Positions 27,942-36,755 of a stretch of 60,470 nt of DNA are shown here, in pieces. Position 1 is the first letter of the stretch, and each line of letters opens with the position of its first letter. Below the pieces are notes generated by a model. It did no database searches. It saw only the letters and a program-made list of their open reading frames with translations, and had not been told where the DNA came from. The position numbers and the translations under genes were made by a program. The DNA is from an uncultured Clostridia bacterium (GTDB lineage: Bacteria; Bacillota; Clostridia; TANB77; CAG-508): NCBI GenBank assembly GCA_948517135.1, contig CAORJJ010000002.1, positions 671-61,140 on the forward strand, read 5' to 3'.

Positions 27942-29592
27942 TTAAATAATTTTGCAAAATAATTTAATTTGTTTTTTATTTATATATTTTCTTATGATTA
28001 ATATTCCACATAAAAATGCTGTAATTAATATAATTTCAGATAGTGCTTTTTCTAAAAATCCACATACTCCTATAATAATTCCAGATTCAACAGCTATAAT
28101 TATAAATTGGAAAAACATATTAAAATTTTGTTTAACAACTGCATATTCTGTTGTCCAATCTAATTTAGGATTTTTCAAATCAATTAAAATCATCAAATAA
28201 TTATTAAAAATATTAGCAAGCATAGCTGTAATAAATATGATTATCATGCTACTTATATCAAAACTATTCACTAACACTTTTTCAAATCCTATAACATATA
28301 TTACAGGAACTATATTTAAAATTATTCCTGGAAGTATTTTATATAGTATTTGCTTATTAATTGATACTGGTATTTGTTTTATAAATGTACTATCTCGTCC
28401 ATCTCTCGAAATTGCTGTTAATGCTATAAAATTAAATATATACATAATCAGTATTGCAATTAAAGTTACTGCAAATCCTACTTGTGAATTTATATATTCA
28501 CCAAGATTGTTTGTATATGATATTATTGCTTCTCCACCTGAATCTTTATATGACATAATCACTGGTATTGAAAAAATTATTGGAAATAATAAAGAAGGTA
28601 ATACACACTGCATAAAATATATAGGATTTCTTACTAGAATTTTAAATTCTTTTTTTACATAAGTTTTCCACAGTTTATCTTTTACAAATACCTTTTCAGC
28701 ATTTATTGCTTTACTCTTTTTGTTTCCCATAGATATAATTGAAGTTGCTGTTTTTATATAGATTTTAGCAATTAGTAAACACACTATAAAATATACACTA
28801 ATTGACTCTAAAAATAAAATACACAAACTTTTTATTCCATTAATATTATTATAGTTTTCTACTATTTTTAATGTTGGCTTTATTGTAATAAATAAATTAG
28901 ATGCATTATTTATCATATTTTCTTTTGAAATAATACTATTAGCTAGTTCTTCATTATTTAAATTTTGATTTCCTCCAGTAGAGCCACCAAAAAATTGAAT
29001 CATTACTACTAAGAAAAGTGTAATAAAAACAGATAAATATTGTACAACTTCTTTATTTTTTATAATTTTAGTAAATTTCATTACTAAAATTATAACTAAA
29101 GCAGATGCTACAACAGGTATAATTGGCAATAATAAAATTATTGATAATCCGTATTATATAAAACAATAATTCACATTTTAGCAATATTCCATATGTAATA
29201 AATAATGGAGCTAAAAATACAATAGATATAAAATATTGTGCAATAATTAAACAATTAAACTTTGCCATAATTATTTTTAGTGGACTAATTGGTAATGGTA
29301 ATAAATTTTCTATATCTTTTGAAAAAAACAATAAATTTAAGCTAGTAAATAATGTTTGAATAATTCCAAGTAAAATACTGGCCGAAAAGCACATTTTCAA
29401 AAATAAAATTTCTTGATTTAAAGGTTTTAAGCTTAATATACATATATATGACATATATGCTACAAGTCCACCAATATATGAATATACAAACAAATATAAA
29501 ATTATTTTTCCAATTTTGCTTTCCTTTTTACTACCACTTTTATTTAAAGAGCTTTTAAATAAAAGTTTTGTAAGTAATAATACATCTTTCAT
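27942..29592 (-). CDS. ABC transporter permease, ORF joined by +1 frameshift at CGG
   Basis: The first frame (29592 to about 29068) encodes MKDVLLLTKLLFKSSLNKSG followed by helices LVAYMSYICILS, IIQTLFTSLNLLFF and IVFLAPLFITYGIL. Codon 148 is CGG (29149-29151). In the zero frame the next 26 residues are polar and unlike a permease, then stop. Skipping the C yields FYIIGLSIILLLPIIPV and a continuous 549-residue multi-helix protein to TAA at 27942. This size is normal for two-bundle ABC-2-type exporter permeases that pair with one ATPase. No ribosome-binding site precedes the downstream frame, so it is not an independent gene. The start lies 4 bp after the stop of the ATPase gene, implying translational coupling. 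Substrate unknown. Confidence 0.75.
29149..29151 (-). promoter_or_regulatory. CGG +1 recoding site 2 (ABC permease)
   Basis: In-frame codons are TAT ATA ATA CGG ATT. Skipping C gives ATA GGA TTA TCA ATA ATT, continuing the membrane helix. Confidence 0.65.
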
Positions 29593-29596
29593 AATT

Positions 29597-30317
29597 TTAC
29601 TCCGTAATTTCTAAAAATAATTCTTCTAAAGAAGCATCTTCTTTAAACTTTTTCTTCATTTCTTCATAAGTTCCTACAAAAATTAATTTACCTTTATTTA
29701 TAATTCCAATTCTATCACACAATTTTTCTGCAACCTCTAAAACATGTGTAGAAAAAAACACTGTGTTTCCAGAGTCTGCATGTTCTCTCATAAGATTTTT
29801 TAAATCATGTGCAGATTTAGGATCTAATCCTGTCATTGGTTCATCTAATATCCAATTTTTTGGATTATGTAGCATTGCTCCAATAACAATTATTTTTTGT
29901 CTCATACCATGTGAATAACTTTGTATTCTGTCATTCAAATTGTCATACATATCAAATATTTTTGAATATTTCTCAATACGACTTTTTCTATCTTCATTTG
30001 AAACATTATATATATCTGCAAGAAAGTTTAAGTATTCTATTCCTTTTAATTTCAAAAATAAATCTGGACTATCTGGAACAAAGCCAAATCTCTTTTTAGC
30101 CTCTATTGGATTATCTTTTATACTAATATCATCTATAAATATATTTCCATCATCTATATCCAGTATACCTGTAATCATCTTTATAGTAGTTGTTTTTCCA
30201 GCTCCGATTTGGGCCTAAAAAACCAAAAATTTCTCCATTTTTAATATCTAAAATTAAATTATCAATAGTTTTATTCTCTTTTACATATGATTTACTTAAA
30301 TTTTCTATTTTTATCAT
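29597..30317 (-). CDS. ABC transporter ATPase, ORF joined by +1 frameshift at CGG
   Basis: Starting at the ATG 30317 (AAGGAG six bases upstream), the protein runs MIKIENLSKSYVKENKTI to FGFLGPN, then meets CGG as codon 38 (30204-30206). The zero frame then destroys the P-loop and stops after about 17 residues. Skipping C gives GPNGAGKTTTIKMITGI, the exact Walker A, and a 239-residue protein with signature SYSHGMRQKI, Walker B NWILDEPMTGLDP and H-loop FFSTHVLEV, the standard size of an exporter ATPase. The downstream frame alone lacks Walker A and could not bind ATP. It drives the permease encoded next, which has the same kind of break. Confidence 0.85.
30204..30206 (-). promoter_or_regulatory. 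CGG +1 recoding site 3 (ABC ATPase Walker A)
   Basis: In-frame codons are GGC CCA AAT CGG AGC TGG. Skipping C gives GGC CCA AAT GGA GCT GGA AAA ACA ACT, encoding GPNGAGKTT. The family requires Gly here, so the post-shift residue is known with confidence. Confidence 0.8.
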
Positions 30318-30336
30318 ATACTTCTCCTTCAAATAA

Positions 30337-30429
30337 GATTTAGGGATATATTAAAATTTCATAATTTATAAAAATAATGGGACTGTCTTTTATCACTTTT
30401 GTGAAATTTTAAGACTGTCCCTAAATTTC
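30337..30429. repeat. Dispersed palindromic repeat, copy 2
   Basis: About 93 bp ending in GATTTAGGGA (left) and TCCCTAAATTTC (right), with internal GGGACTGTC and GACTGTCCC words. It lies between the debranching-enzyme gene and the ABC operon and can fold into a long hairpin. Related copies are at 12982 and 57226. Confidence 0.6.
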
Positions 30430-30432
30430 ATT

Positions 30433-32466
30433 TTACTTTATTTTAGTTATAATTTTTATAACTTCTGAAACACTCCAAGCTTGTGAAAATGTTCCATTTG
30501 CAATAAATGGTGCTTGTGAGTTATAAAGTTCTGAAATACTTCCAATTCCAACATCATTAACTTCATTCTTGAATGTTGAAAATACATTTTTTATAAGTTT
30601 TTCATATTCAATTAGCAACTTTTCTTTTTCTAATCTATCTTTTTCGTCATTTATTATATTTCTTAGAGCATCATGATATAATCCAATTGGCCATACCCAA
30701 ACAACACCTTGATGATATGCAGAATCTCTTTGTACTGGTCCACCTTCATAATATGGTATATATCCATCTTCACCTTTTGCAAGTGTACGCAAGCCATATC
30801 TAGTAAGTAATTTTGTTGTACAAGTTTTAAAAATATTTTTTCCAATTTCTGATGATGGTTTAATTACTGGATATGTCGTAGAAATACTAAATAATTGATT
30901 TGGTCTAATTTTATTATCACCAATAACATCATATAATGCTTTTTTCTTCTTATTATAAAATTGATTTTGAAATTCCTTCTGATGTTTCATTGCTAACTTT
31001 CTATACATATCAGAAAAATCTTTTTCATCATATTTTATTGCTAAGTTTTCTAATGTTTTTAGAGCATTATACCAAAGAGCATTTAACTCTACTACTTTAC
31101 CATTTCTAGGTGTAATTGCAACATTACCAATTTTAGCATCCATCCAGGTATTTTGAGTAGTTTCTGTACCTGATGATAATAACCCATCTTCATCAATATA
31201 AATATTATTATCATCTAAATTTATTCCATTCATATAATTTTTTATTATATCTTTTAAATGTTCATAAATATTTTCTTTTATAAAATCATAGTCTTTTGTA
31301 TATTGCAAATATTTATTAACTTGTTCAAAAAGTAAAAGTGATGCATCTGCACTATTATACAATGGCCTGTTATCAAATCCTGAATAACCATTTGGGACTA
31401 ATCCACATTTAATATCTCTTGTAAATGTAAGTAATATTTCTTTTGCTAAGTCATATCTTTTAGTTATCAAAAGCAATCCTTCATAAGCAATAAGCGTATC
31501 TCTTCCCCAATCTAAAAACCAAGGAAATCCTGCAATAATAGAATGCGTTCCAAATGCCTGTCTTTTAATTACAAAAGAGTCTGATGTAACAATTAAGTTC
31601 TTTAATAGTTCATTCAAGTCTTTTTCATTTTTAGTAAGTTTAGCTTTTTTTATTAAAAGATTTGAATCATCTATAATATTTTCTAATCTTTGAATTTCAT
31701 CTCTAATTACTTTATTACTATCAACTTGTTCAGTATTATCCTCAAGTGAAGCTACAAAAGTAATTTCTTTTGATTCTTTTGCTTTTACTTGTATTTCATA
31801 CCTTCCAGGAACAATTAAATCTTCTTCTGCATCAAATCCTCTTTCATCTTCTTTTAAGTAATACATATTTTTAAATACATCATTTTGATGTTCAATATAA
31901 ATACTATCATTTACATATGTATATATTGGTACACTAGCATTTCCATCAATTTCAATTCTAACTTTAGAATTATCTATCTTTTGTTTTAATGAAAATTGAT
32001 GATTTGGTGTCATATAATGAAAATCTCTAAAATTTAAAACTGGTGCTAATGTTAGTTTAAAATCATTTTTTCCATTTTTAATTTTATATTGAACTACAAC
32101 TGTATTTCTTCCATAAATCATGGAAATCGTTTTTACTATTTTTATATCTTTAAATTTATAAGTAAATATTGGTAAATATTCTTTTTCAAAACTGTCTAAA
32201 TATTTATAACCATCTGAAATATAATTTTTACATACATTTGTATATAAATTATACTCTTCTCCATTTACTTCTACTTTTTCATCCAATTTAGAAATCAATA
32301 AATGTCTTTGAGCAGGTTGCATTAATGGTGCAACTAAAAGTCCATGATATCTTCTAGTATTTGCACCTACAACTGTTGATGAGCAAAATCCTCCTAAACC
32401 ATTTGTTATAATCCATTCTTTATTTAAACACTCTTTTAAATCTATCTTTTTTTTACTTATTTTCAT
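30433..32466 (-). CDS. Glycogen debranching enzyme (amylo-alpha-1,6-glucosidase)
   Basis: A 677-residue enzyme with the archaeal/bacterial-type GDE N-terminal domain (EWIITNGLGGFCSSTVVGAN, TRRYHGLLVAP, residues about 14-45) and the catalytic GH133-type (alpha/alpha)6 domain (AFGTHSIIAGFPWFLDWGRD, about 300-325; WMDAKIG; YHQGVVWVWPIGLYHDAL). It removes alpha-1,6 branches from glycogen. With the GH57-type branching enzyme at 57708-59300 it points to glycogen storage. It lies 41 bp downstream of yvcK, probably in one transcript with murB and yvcK. Confidence 0.9.
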   Translation of the reverse strand: MKISKKKIDLKECLNKEWIITNGLGGFCSSTVVGANTRRYHGLLVAPLMQPAQRHLLISKLDEKVEVNGEEYNLYTNVCKNYISDGYKYLDSFEKEYLPIFTYKFKDIKIVKTISMIYGRNTVVVQYKIKNGKNDFKLTLAPVLNFRDFHYMTPNHQFSLKQKIDNSKVRIEIDGNASVPIYTYVNDSIYIEHQNDVFKNMYYLKEDERGFDAEEDLIVPGRYEIQVKAKESKEITFVASLEDNTEQVDSNKVIRDEIQRLENIIDDSNLLIKKAKLTKNEKDLNELLKNLIVTSDSFVIKRQAFGTHSIIAGFPWFLDWGRDTLIAYEGLLLITKRYDLAKEILLTFTRDIKCGLVPNGYSGFDNRPLYNSADASLLLFEQVNKYLQYTKDYDFIKENIYEHLKDIIKNYMNGINLDDNNIYIDEDGLLSSGTETTQNTWMDAKIGNVAITPRNGKVVELNALWYNALKTLENLAIKYDEKDFSDMYRKLAMKHQKEFQNQFYNKKKKALYDVIGDNKIRPNQLFSISTTYPVIKPSSEIGKNIFKTCTTKLLTRYGLRTLAKGEDGYIPYYEGGPVQRDSAYHQGVVWVWPIGLYHDALRNIINDEKDRLEKEKLLIEYEKLIKNVFSTFKNEVNDVGIGSISELYNSQAPFIANGTFSQAWSVSEVIKIITKIK

Positions 32467-32507
32467 TTGTACTTTTCCTTTTCTTTGCTTTTTATAATAT
32501 ATAAAAA

Positions 32508-34085
32508 TTATTGTTTGTTTTTATTTTTATTTAAAGATTCTCTTTTAGTATTTTCCATTTTCTCTATTTCTTTAGCCAATTTTCTATTTTCTGCAATTTT
32601 CTTTTCTGTATTTTTTATTGAACTAATTCTATCCATATATTTTTCGTTAAATTTACTTTTTTTCTTAGCATCATGTGTTTTTTTGTTTTTTAATGAAGGT
32701 TTTTTTGAAACTTTAACTAAACGCTTTTCATTTTGAGCGATTAACTTTTTCTGTTCTTTTAATACAGATTGTAATAATAAATATTCAGTATTATTCTGCA
32801 TATCATGGAATTTCAAATCATTGCATATCATTTCAATTATAGTTGCTGCTATAACTTCTGGATTATGACGAACTCTTCCATCTTTAATTGAAGACATATT
32901 TCTCTGAATAATTTTAATATTATAATTACTTAATTTCTTATTATCTATTTCAACTAAATCTGCACCTTCTTTATTATACTTTCTTATATATTCAGGCACA
33001 ACTTCACCAGTATCTGCTAAACAATAATCTATTATATCTGTACCAACATGTTCTTTTATTGCTCTAAAATGCTCTGATAAATCATAATTATCTGTTTGAC
33101 CTGGTTCAGTCATAATGTTTGAAATATAAAATTTCATTGCTTTGCTATCTCTTATTGCTTTAGAAACATTTTTTACAAGTAAATTTGGTAATACATTTGT
33201 ATATAAACTTCCAGGTCCAATAATTATAACATCTGCATCTTCAATAGCTTCTATAACTCCTGCTGCTGGTCTGCAATTTGAAGGTGCAATATAAATCCTA
33301 TTTATTTTTTCAACCTTCTCTGCAACAACCTCTGGTATTCTATCTTTTTGCTTTATTGTAGTTCCATCTGCTAATTCAGCACAAATTGTGATTTCATCTA
33401 AAGTTACTGGAATTACTTTTCCATTAATATTTAAAACTTCTGTACTTTTAGCAATTGCTTCTGAGATATTTCCATATATTTCATTCATTGCAGTTAAATA
33501 AATATCTCCAAAATTCAAACCTATTAATCTTTCATTTCTAAAATTTAGATTCATAAGTTTTCTCATAAGTTCATCTTTATCAGACATTGCAATTATACTA
33601 TCTTTTATATCTTTTAATGGTAATGTATCTAAGGCTCTTCTTGAATCTGTTGAAATATTTCCATAATCTGACATAGTAACAATTGCTGTTATATTATTTG
33701 TATATTTTTTAAATCCTTCTATAACTGTATTTAGTCCTTTTCCACCACCAATTACAACAACTTTTGGACCTTCTTCATATACTTTTTTATTAAATATTAA
33801 TGATTTTATATTTAATTGGGCTTTTTTACCCTTTTCTGTTGAAGTGTTATTTGCTTCAATTATTATCTCTAAAGATCTTTTTTGTATAAAAACAACACTC
33901 ACAACTATTGAAATAAAACCAACAACAAATATTACTATTGTTTTTCCTAATTCAAAAAATGTAATTTCTTCTGATACTAATATTTTTGCAATACCATAAC
34001 AAACAAGTACTATACCAAACAAAATTAAAAGAATCCATCTTTTAACTTTGGTACTAGCTTTAAACCATTCAAAAAAAGATTTCAT
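32508..34085 (-). CDS. yvcK: YvcK/CofD-family gluconeogenesis factor, divergent
   Basis: A 525-residue protein. Two membrane helices (about 18-36 and 45-66) precede a CofD/YvcK core starting VVVIGGGKGLNTVIEGFKKY (about 108-128) and containing ITAIVTMSDYGNISTDSRRALDTLP, DEITICAELADGT and DVIIIGPGSLYTNVLPNLLV. A Lys-rich tail follows from about 460. YvcK supports growth on gluconeogenic carbon sources and binds nucleotide sugars. The usual GGGTGL and DDGGSSGRLR motifs are altered here. Its ATG overlaps the murB stop by one base, an association with cell-wall precursor synthesis seen widely in Firmicutes. Confidence 0.82.
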   Translation of the reverse strand: MKSFFEWFKASTKVKRWILLILFGIVLVCYGIAKILVSEEITFFELGKTIVIFVVGFISIVVSVVFIQKRSLEIIIEANNTSTEKGKKAQLNIKSLIFNKKVYEEGPKVVVIGGGKGLNTVIEGFKKYTNNITAIVTMSDYGNISTDSRRALDTLPLKDIKDSIIAMSDKDELMRKLMNLNFRNERLIGLNFGDIYLTAMNEIYGNISEAIAKSTEVLNINGKVIPVTLDEITICAELADGTTIKQKDRIPEVVAEKVEKINRIYIAPSNCRPAAGVIEAIEDADVIIIGPGSLYTNVLPNLLVKNVSKAIRDSKAMKFYISNIMTEPGQTDNYDLSEHFRAIKEHVGTDIIDYCLADTGEVVPEYIRKYNKEGADLVEIDNKKLSNYNIKIIQRNMSSIKDGRVRHNPEVIAATIIEMICNDLKFHDMQNNTEYLLLQSVLKEQKKLIAQNEKRLVKVSKKPSLKNKKTHDAKKKSKFNEKYMDRISSIKNTEKKIAENRKLAKEIEKMENTKRESLNKNKNKQ

Positions 34086-35005
34086 TATTTTTCATCTCCT
34101 AATACTATTATTTCTAATTCTATGTCTACATCAAATTTCTTTTTAACTTCACATTTTATATGTTGGGTTAAATTTAAAATATCATTTGCTGTTGCTTTGC
34201 CTTTATTTATTATAAATCCAGCATGTTTTATTGATACTTCTGCATCTCCAATACTATAACCCTTTAAACCACATTCATCAATTAATTTGGCTGTTATATA
34301 GCCCTCTTTTCTTTTAAAAGTACTACCAGCATTTGGATATTCTAAAGGTTGTTTTTCTTTTCTTAGCTTTGAATATTCTTTTATCTGATTCTCTATTTCT
34401 TCTTTATTTCCTTTTTCACCTTTAATTGTTGTATCGATAATTATTACATCTTTTAGATTTGCGAAAACACTATTTCTATATTCAAATTTATGTTCATCTA
34501 AATTTAATGTTTTAATTTTTCCATCATAAGTCATATACCTAGATTTAACAACAACATCCTTCATTTCTTTCCCATAAGCTCCTGCATTCATACGAATTGC
34601 TCCGCCTACAGTTCCTGGAATTCCAGATAGAAATTCCAATCCAGAAATCTCTTCTTTAGTTGCAATTAATGCTAATGTTGCAAGTGACATTCCTGATTCC
34701 ACAGTTAATTGAATTTCGCTAGAACTTCTTTTAATTTTAAAGTTATTCAAATTAAGTTTTATAACAAATCCTCTAATTCCACCTTCTCTAACTAAAAGAT
34801 TAGTTCCATTCCCAACAATTGTAATTGGTATTTTATTTGATTCTGCAATTTTCAAAACATTTTTTAGTTCTTGAACAGAATTAACAACTATATAATAATC
34901 TGCAATTCCTCCAATTTTAAAAGAAGTATGTTTTGACATAGGTTCATTTTTTAAGATGTTCTTACTATTTATAACATCTTGTAATATTTTTTCAACATCT
35001 TCCAT
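34085..35005 (-). CDS. murB: UDP-N-acetylenolpyruvoylglucosamine reductase
   Basis: FAD-dependent enzyme that makes UDP-N-acetylmuramate for peptidoglycan. The 306-residue sequence has the FAD-binding segment ITIVGNGTNLLVREGGIRGF (about 58-77), GLEFLSGIPGTVGGAIRMNAGAYG (about 120-143), the catalytic-region YRNSVFA, PNAGSTFKR with the proton-donor Ser (about 228) and a C-terminal Glu in FDVDIELEI. Length and motifs match type IIa MurB. It is the first gene of the murB-yvcK-debranching-enzyme transcript. Confidence 0.93.
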   Translation of the reverse strand: MEDVEKILQDVINSKNILKNEPMSKHTSFKIGGIADYYIVVNSVQELKNVLKIAESNKIPITIVGNGTNLLVREGGIRGFVIKLNLNNFKIKRSSSEIQLTVESGMSLATLALIATKEEISGLEFLSGIPGTVGGAIRMNAGAYGKEMKDVVVKSRYMTYDGKIKTLNLDEHKFEYRNSVFANLKDVIIIDTTIKGEKGNKEEIENQIKEYSKLRKEKQPLEYPNAGSTFKRKEGYITAKLIDECGLKGYSIGDAEVSIKHAGFIINKGKATANDILNLTQHIKCEVKKKFDVDIELEIIVLGDEK

Positions 35006-35052
35006 TTTGCCATTCCCTTCTGACGATATTTTATTTTATAAAACATAAACAT

Positions 35053-35081
35053 ATACTATCATTTTTTTAGAATTTTTACAA
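35053..35081 (-). promoter_or_regulatory. Promoter of murB operon
   Basis: TTGTAA (35076-35081), 17-bp spacer, TAGTAT (35053-35058) on the minus strand, about 50 bp before the murB ATG. Confidence 0.55.
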
Positions 35082-35158
35082 TATAAAAATTACTATTTTG
35101 TTAGTAAAAATATATAGTATAAAATAAATAATAATTTACCAAAAGAACAAAATAAAAA

Positions 35159-35181
35159 GAAGTAGAATTAACCTCTACTTC
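35159..35181 (-). terminator. Terminator of the glycosyltransferase gene
   Basis: GAAGTAGA (35159-35166) and TCTACTTC (35174-35181) form an 8-bp stem, followed on the minus strand by TTTTTATTTTG. Confidence 0.75.
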
Positions 35182-35194
35182 TCAACTATTTTTA

Positions 35195-36436
35195 CTAATT
35201 TAATGTATTAGAAGATACTTCTTTTATATTAATATCTCTAACGTGTTCAATTTTTTCCCATGTTGTAGTTGGTTTTATTAAACATTTTATATTTATTAAA
35301 ATCCATGATCCTAAGAATAATGGATAACAAAAAATTCCTTTTATCATTGGTCTGATTTCCTTCTTCTCTAATGCCATTATTAACGTTCCTGTAATTACTG
35401 GAAGAATAAATGTTGCAATTAAATATCTTGAAAAATTCCCAACTAAATCAGCAAATGTCATTTCAGCACCTAAATATAATAATGTATTTATTCCTAATAA
35501 AAGAAATGTTAAAAGCATCATAGGTATACCAAACATATATAATAATCCATCAAAATTCATTAATGTTTTATGCTCTTTTACTCCATTAGCTAATTCTTTT
35601 GTGTATCTTTTCATACATTGTAAATGACCAACTGACCATCTTGAACGTTGAGACCAACTTGCTTTAAATGTTGTTGGTTGTTCATCATATACTATTGCAT
35701 CAACAGCCCAACCTAATTTTCTACCTTGAGCTATATTTATTAAAGAATATTCTATATCTTCTGTTAATGTTTCTGTTTGCCATCCTTCTGGTTTTAATAA
35801 ATCAAACTTTACCATAAATCCTGTACCATTTAATAATGGTGATAAACCTAAATTATATCTTGCTAAATGGTAAAATCTATGCATCATCCAATAAAATATT
35901 GCATATCCTGATGATACCCAACTATCAGTAGGATTTTTTATATCTCTATATCCTTGAACAACTTCTTCTCCTTGGCATAATTTCTTATTCATGTTCTTCA
36001 AGAAATTTTTATCTACTATATTATCTGCATCAAATACACACATTGCATCATAATCAGCATTTTCTTCAATTTTCTGTTGTAAAAACCAATTTAATGCAAA
36101 CCCTTTTGTTTTATGTTCTTCATCAAATCTTTTTAAAACGATTGCTCCTGCATCTTTTGCTATTTTAGCAGTATTATCGTTACAGTTATCTGCAATTACA
36201 TAAATATCATATAATTCTCTTGGATAATCTTGTTCTTGCAAACTATCTACCAAATTTTTAATTACTGATTCCTCATTATGAGCAGGTATAACTGCCATAA
36301 ATTTGTGATCTTTTTCAATTAATAATTTCTTATCTTTTAATTTTATTAGTGAGCAAAAACTTACTACTATTTGATATGCCCAATATATAGTTATTATCCA
36401 TATCAAAGCTTGTTGTAGAAGATATAAATACTTCAT
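35195..36436 (-). CDS. Processive family 2 glycosyltransferase
   Basis: A 413-residue membrane enzyme of the cellulose/hyaluronan-synthase type. It has one N-terminal helix, then the GT2 domain with VIPAHNEESVIKNLVDSLQ, the UDP-binding DCN region VIADNCND, the DxD motif CVFDADN (about 137), LTEDIEYS (about 218) and the processivity motif SQRSRW (about 258-263). At least three C-terminal helices follow. It should polymerise a nucleotide-sugar into an exported polysaccharide; the sugar cannot be inferred. Monocistronic between its own promoter and terminator. Confidence 0.82.
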   Translation of the reverse strand: MKYLYLLQQALIWIITIYWAYQIVVSFCSLIKLKDKKLLIEKDHKFMAVIPAHNEESVIKNLVDSLQEQDYPRELYDIYVIADNCNDNTAKIAKDAGAIVLKRFDEEHKTKGFALNWFLQQKIEENADYDAMCVFDADNIVDKNFLKNMNKKLCQGEEVVQGYRDIKNPTDSWVSSGYAIFYWMMHRFYHLARYNLGLSPLLNGTGFMVKFDLLKPEGWQTETLTEDIEYSLINIAQGRKLGWAVDAIVYDEQPTTFKASWSQRSRWSVGHLQCMKRYTKELANGVKEHKTLMNFDGLLYMFGIPMMLLTFLLLGINTLLYLGAEMTFADLVGNFSRYLIATFILPVITGTLIMALEKKEIRPMIKGIFCYPLFLGSWILINIKCLIKPTTTWEKIEHVRDINIKEVSSNTLN

Positions 36437-36497
36437 TTTTCAACCTCTCTTTATATGTTTTTGGTATGTAATACCATTTTACTATTACACAGTTTCT

Positions 36498-36526
36498 ATT
36501 ATACCATTTTATGGATTTCATTTCAA
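36498..36526 (-). promoter_or_regulatory. Promoter of the glycosyltransferase gene
   Basis: TTGAAA (36521-36526), 17-bp spacer, TATAAT (36498-36503) on the minus strand, giving a leader of about 55 nt. Confidence 0.7.
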
Positions 36527-36704
36527 GTTTTTTAAGAAAAATTAAGAATTTTGTAGAATCGTGCCTACATTGTATTATAAAGCTTTTTCAAAATTTTATT
36601 AGTAAATTATATGCAATTTTTTCAAAATTATCAAAAAAAATTTTTATTTAAGTGAGTATTTATTTTGTCAAATATATTATTCATATACCTATATTTTGAT
36701 AATA

Positions 36705-36741
36705 AAAAAGACATTTGAATAAAATAACCAAATGTCTTTTT
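36705..36741 (-). terminator. Terminator of pnp
   Basis: AAAAAGACATTTG and CAAATGTCTTTTT form a 13-bp stem around an 11-nt loop, with T tracts on both strands. Confidence 0.8.
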
Positions 36742-36755
36742 CCTCTTTACATTTT

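Larger units (their letters stand above)
36437..36755. other. Intergenic region between pnp and the glycosyltransferase gene
   Basis: 319 bp without a gene. It holds the pnp terminator at 36705-36741 and the glycosyltransferase promoter at 36498-36526. The rest (36527-36704) is AT-rich and shows nothing I can identify. Confidence 0.7.

Noticed and set aside
27942..29129. An independent second permease gene downstream of the CGG in the 174-residue frame
   Set aside because: It has no ribosome-binding site, would start with TTG inside a membrane helix, and overlaps the upstream frame; the two parts join into one protein of normal size when one C is skipped.
29597..30178. A separate ABC ATPase of 193 residues
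   Set aside because: It lacks Walker A entirely; the missing motif is exactly encoded across the frame break.
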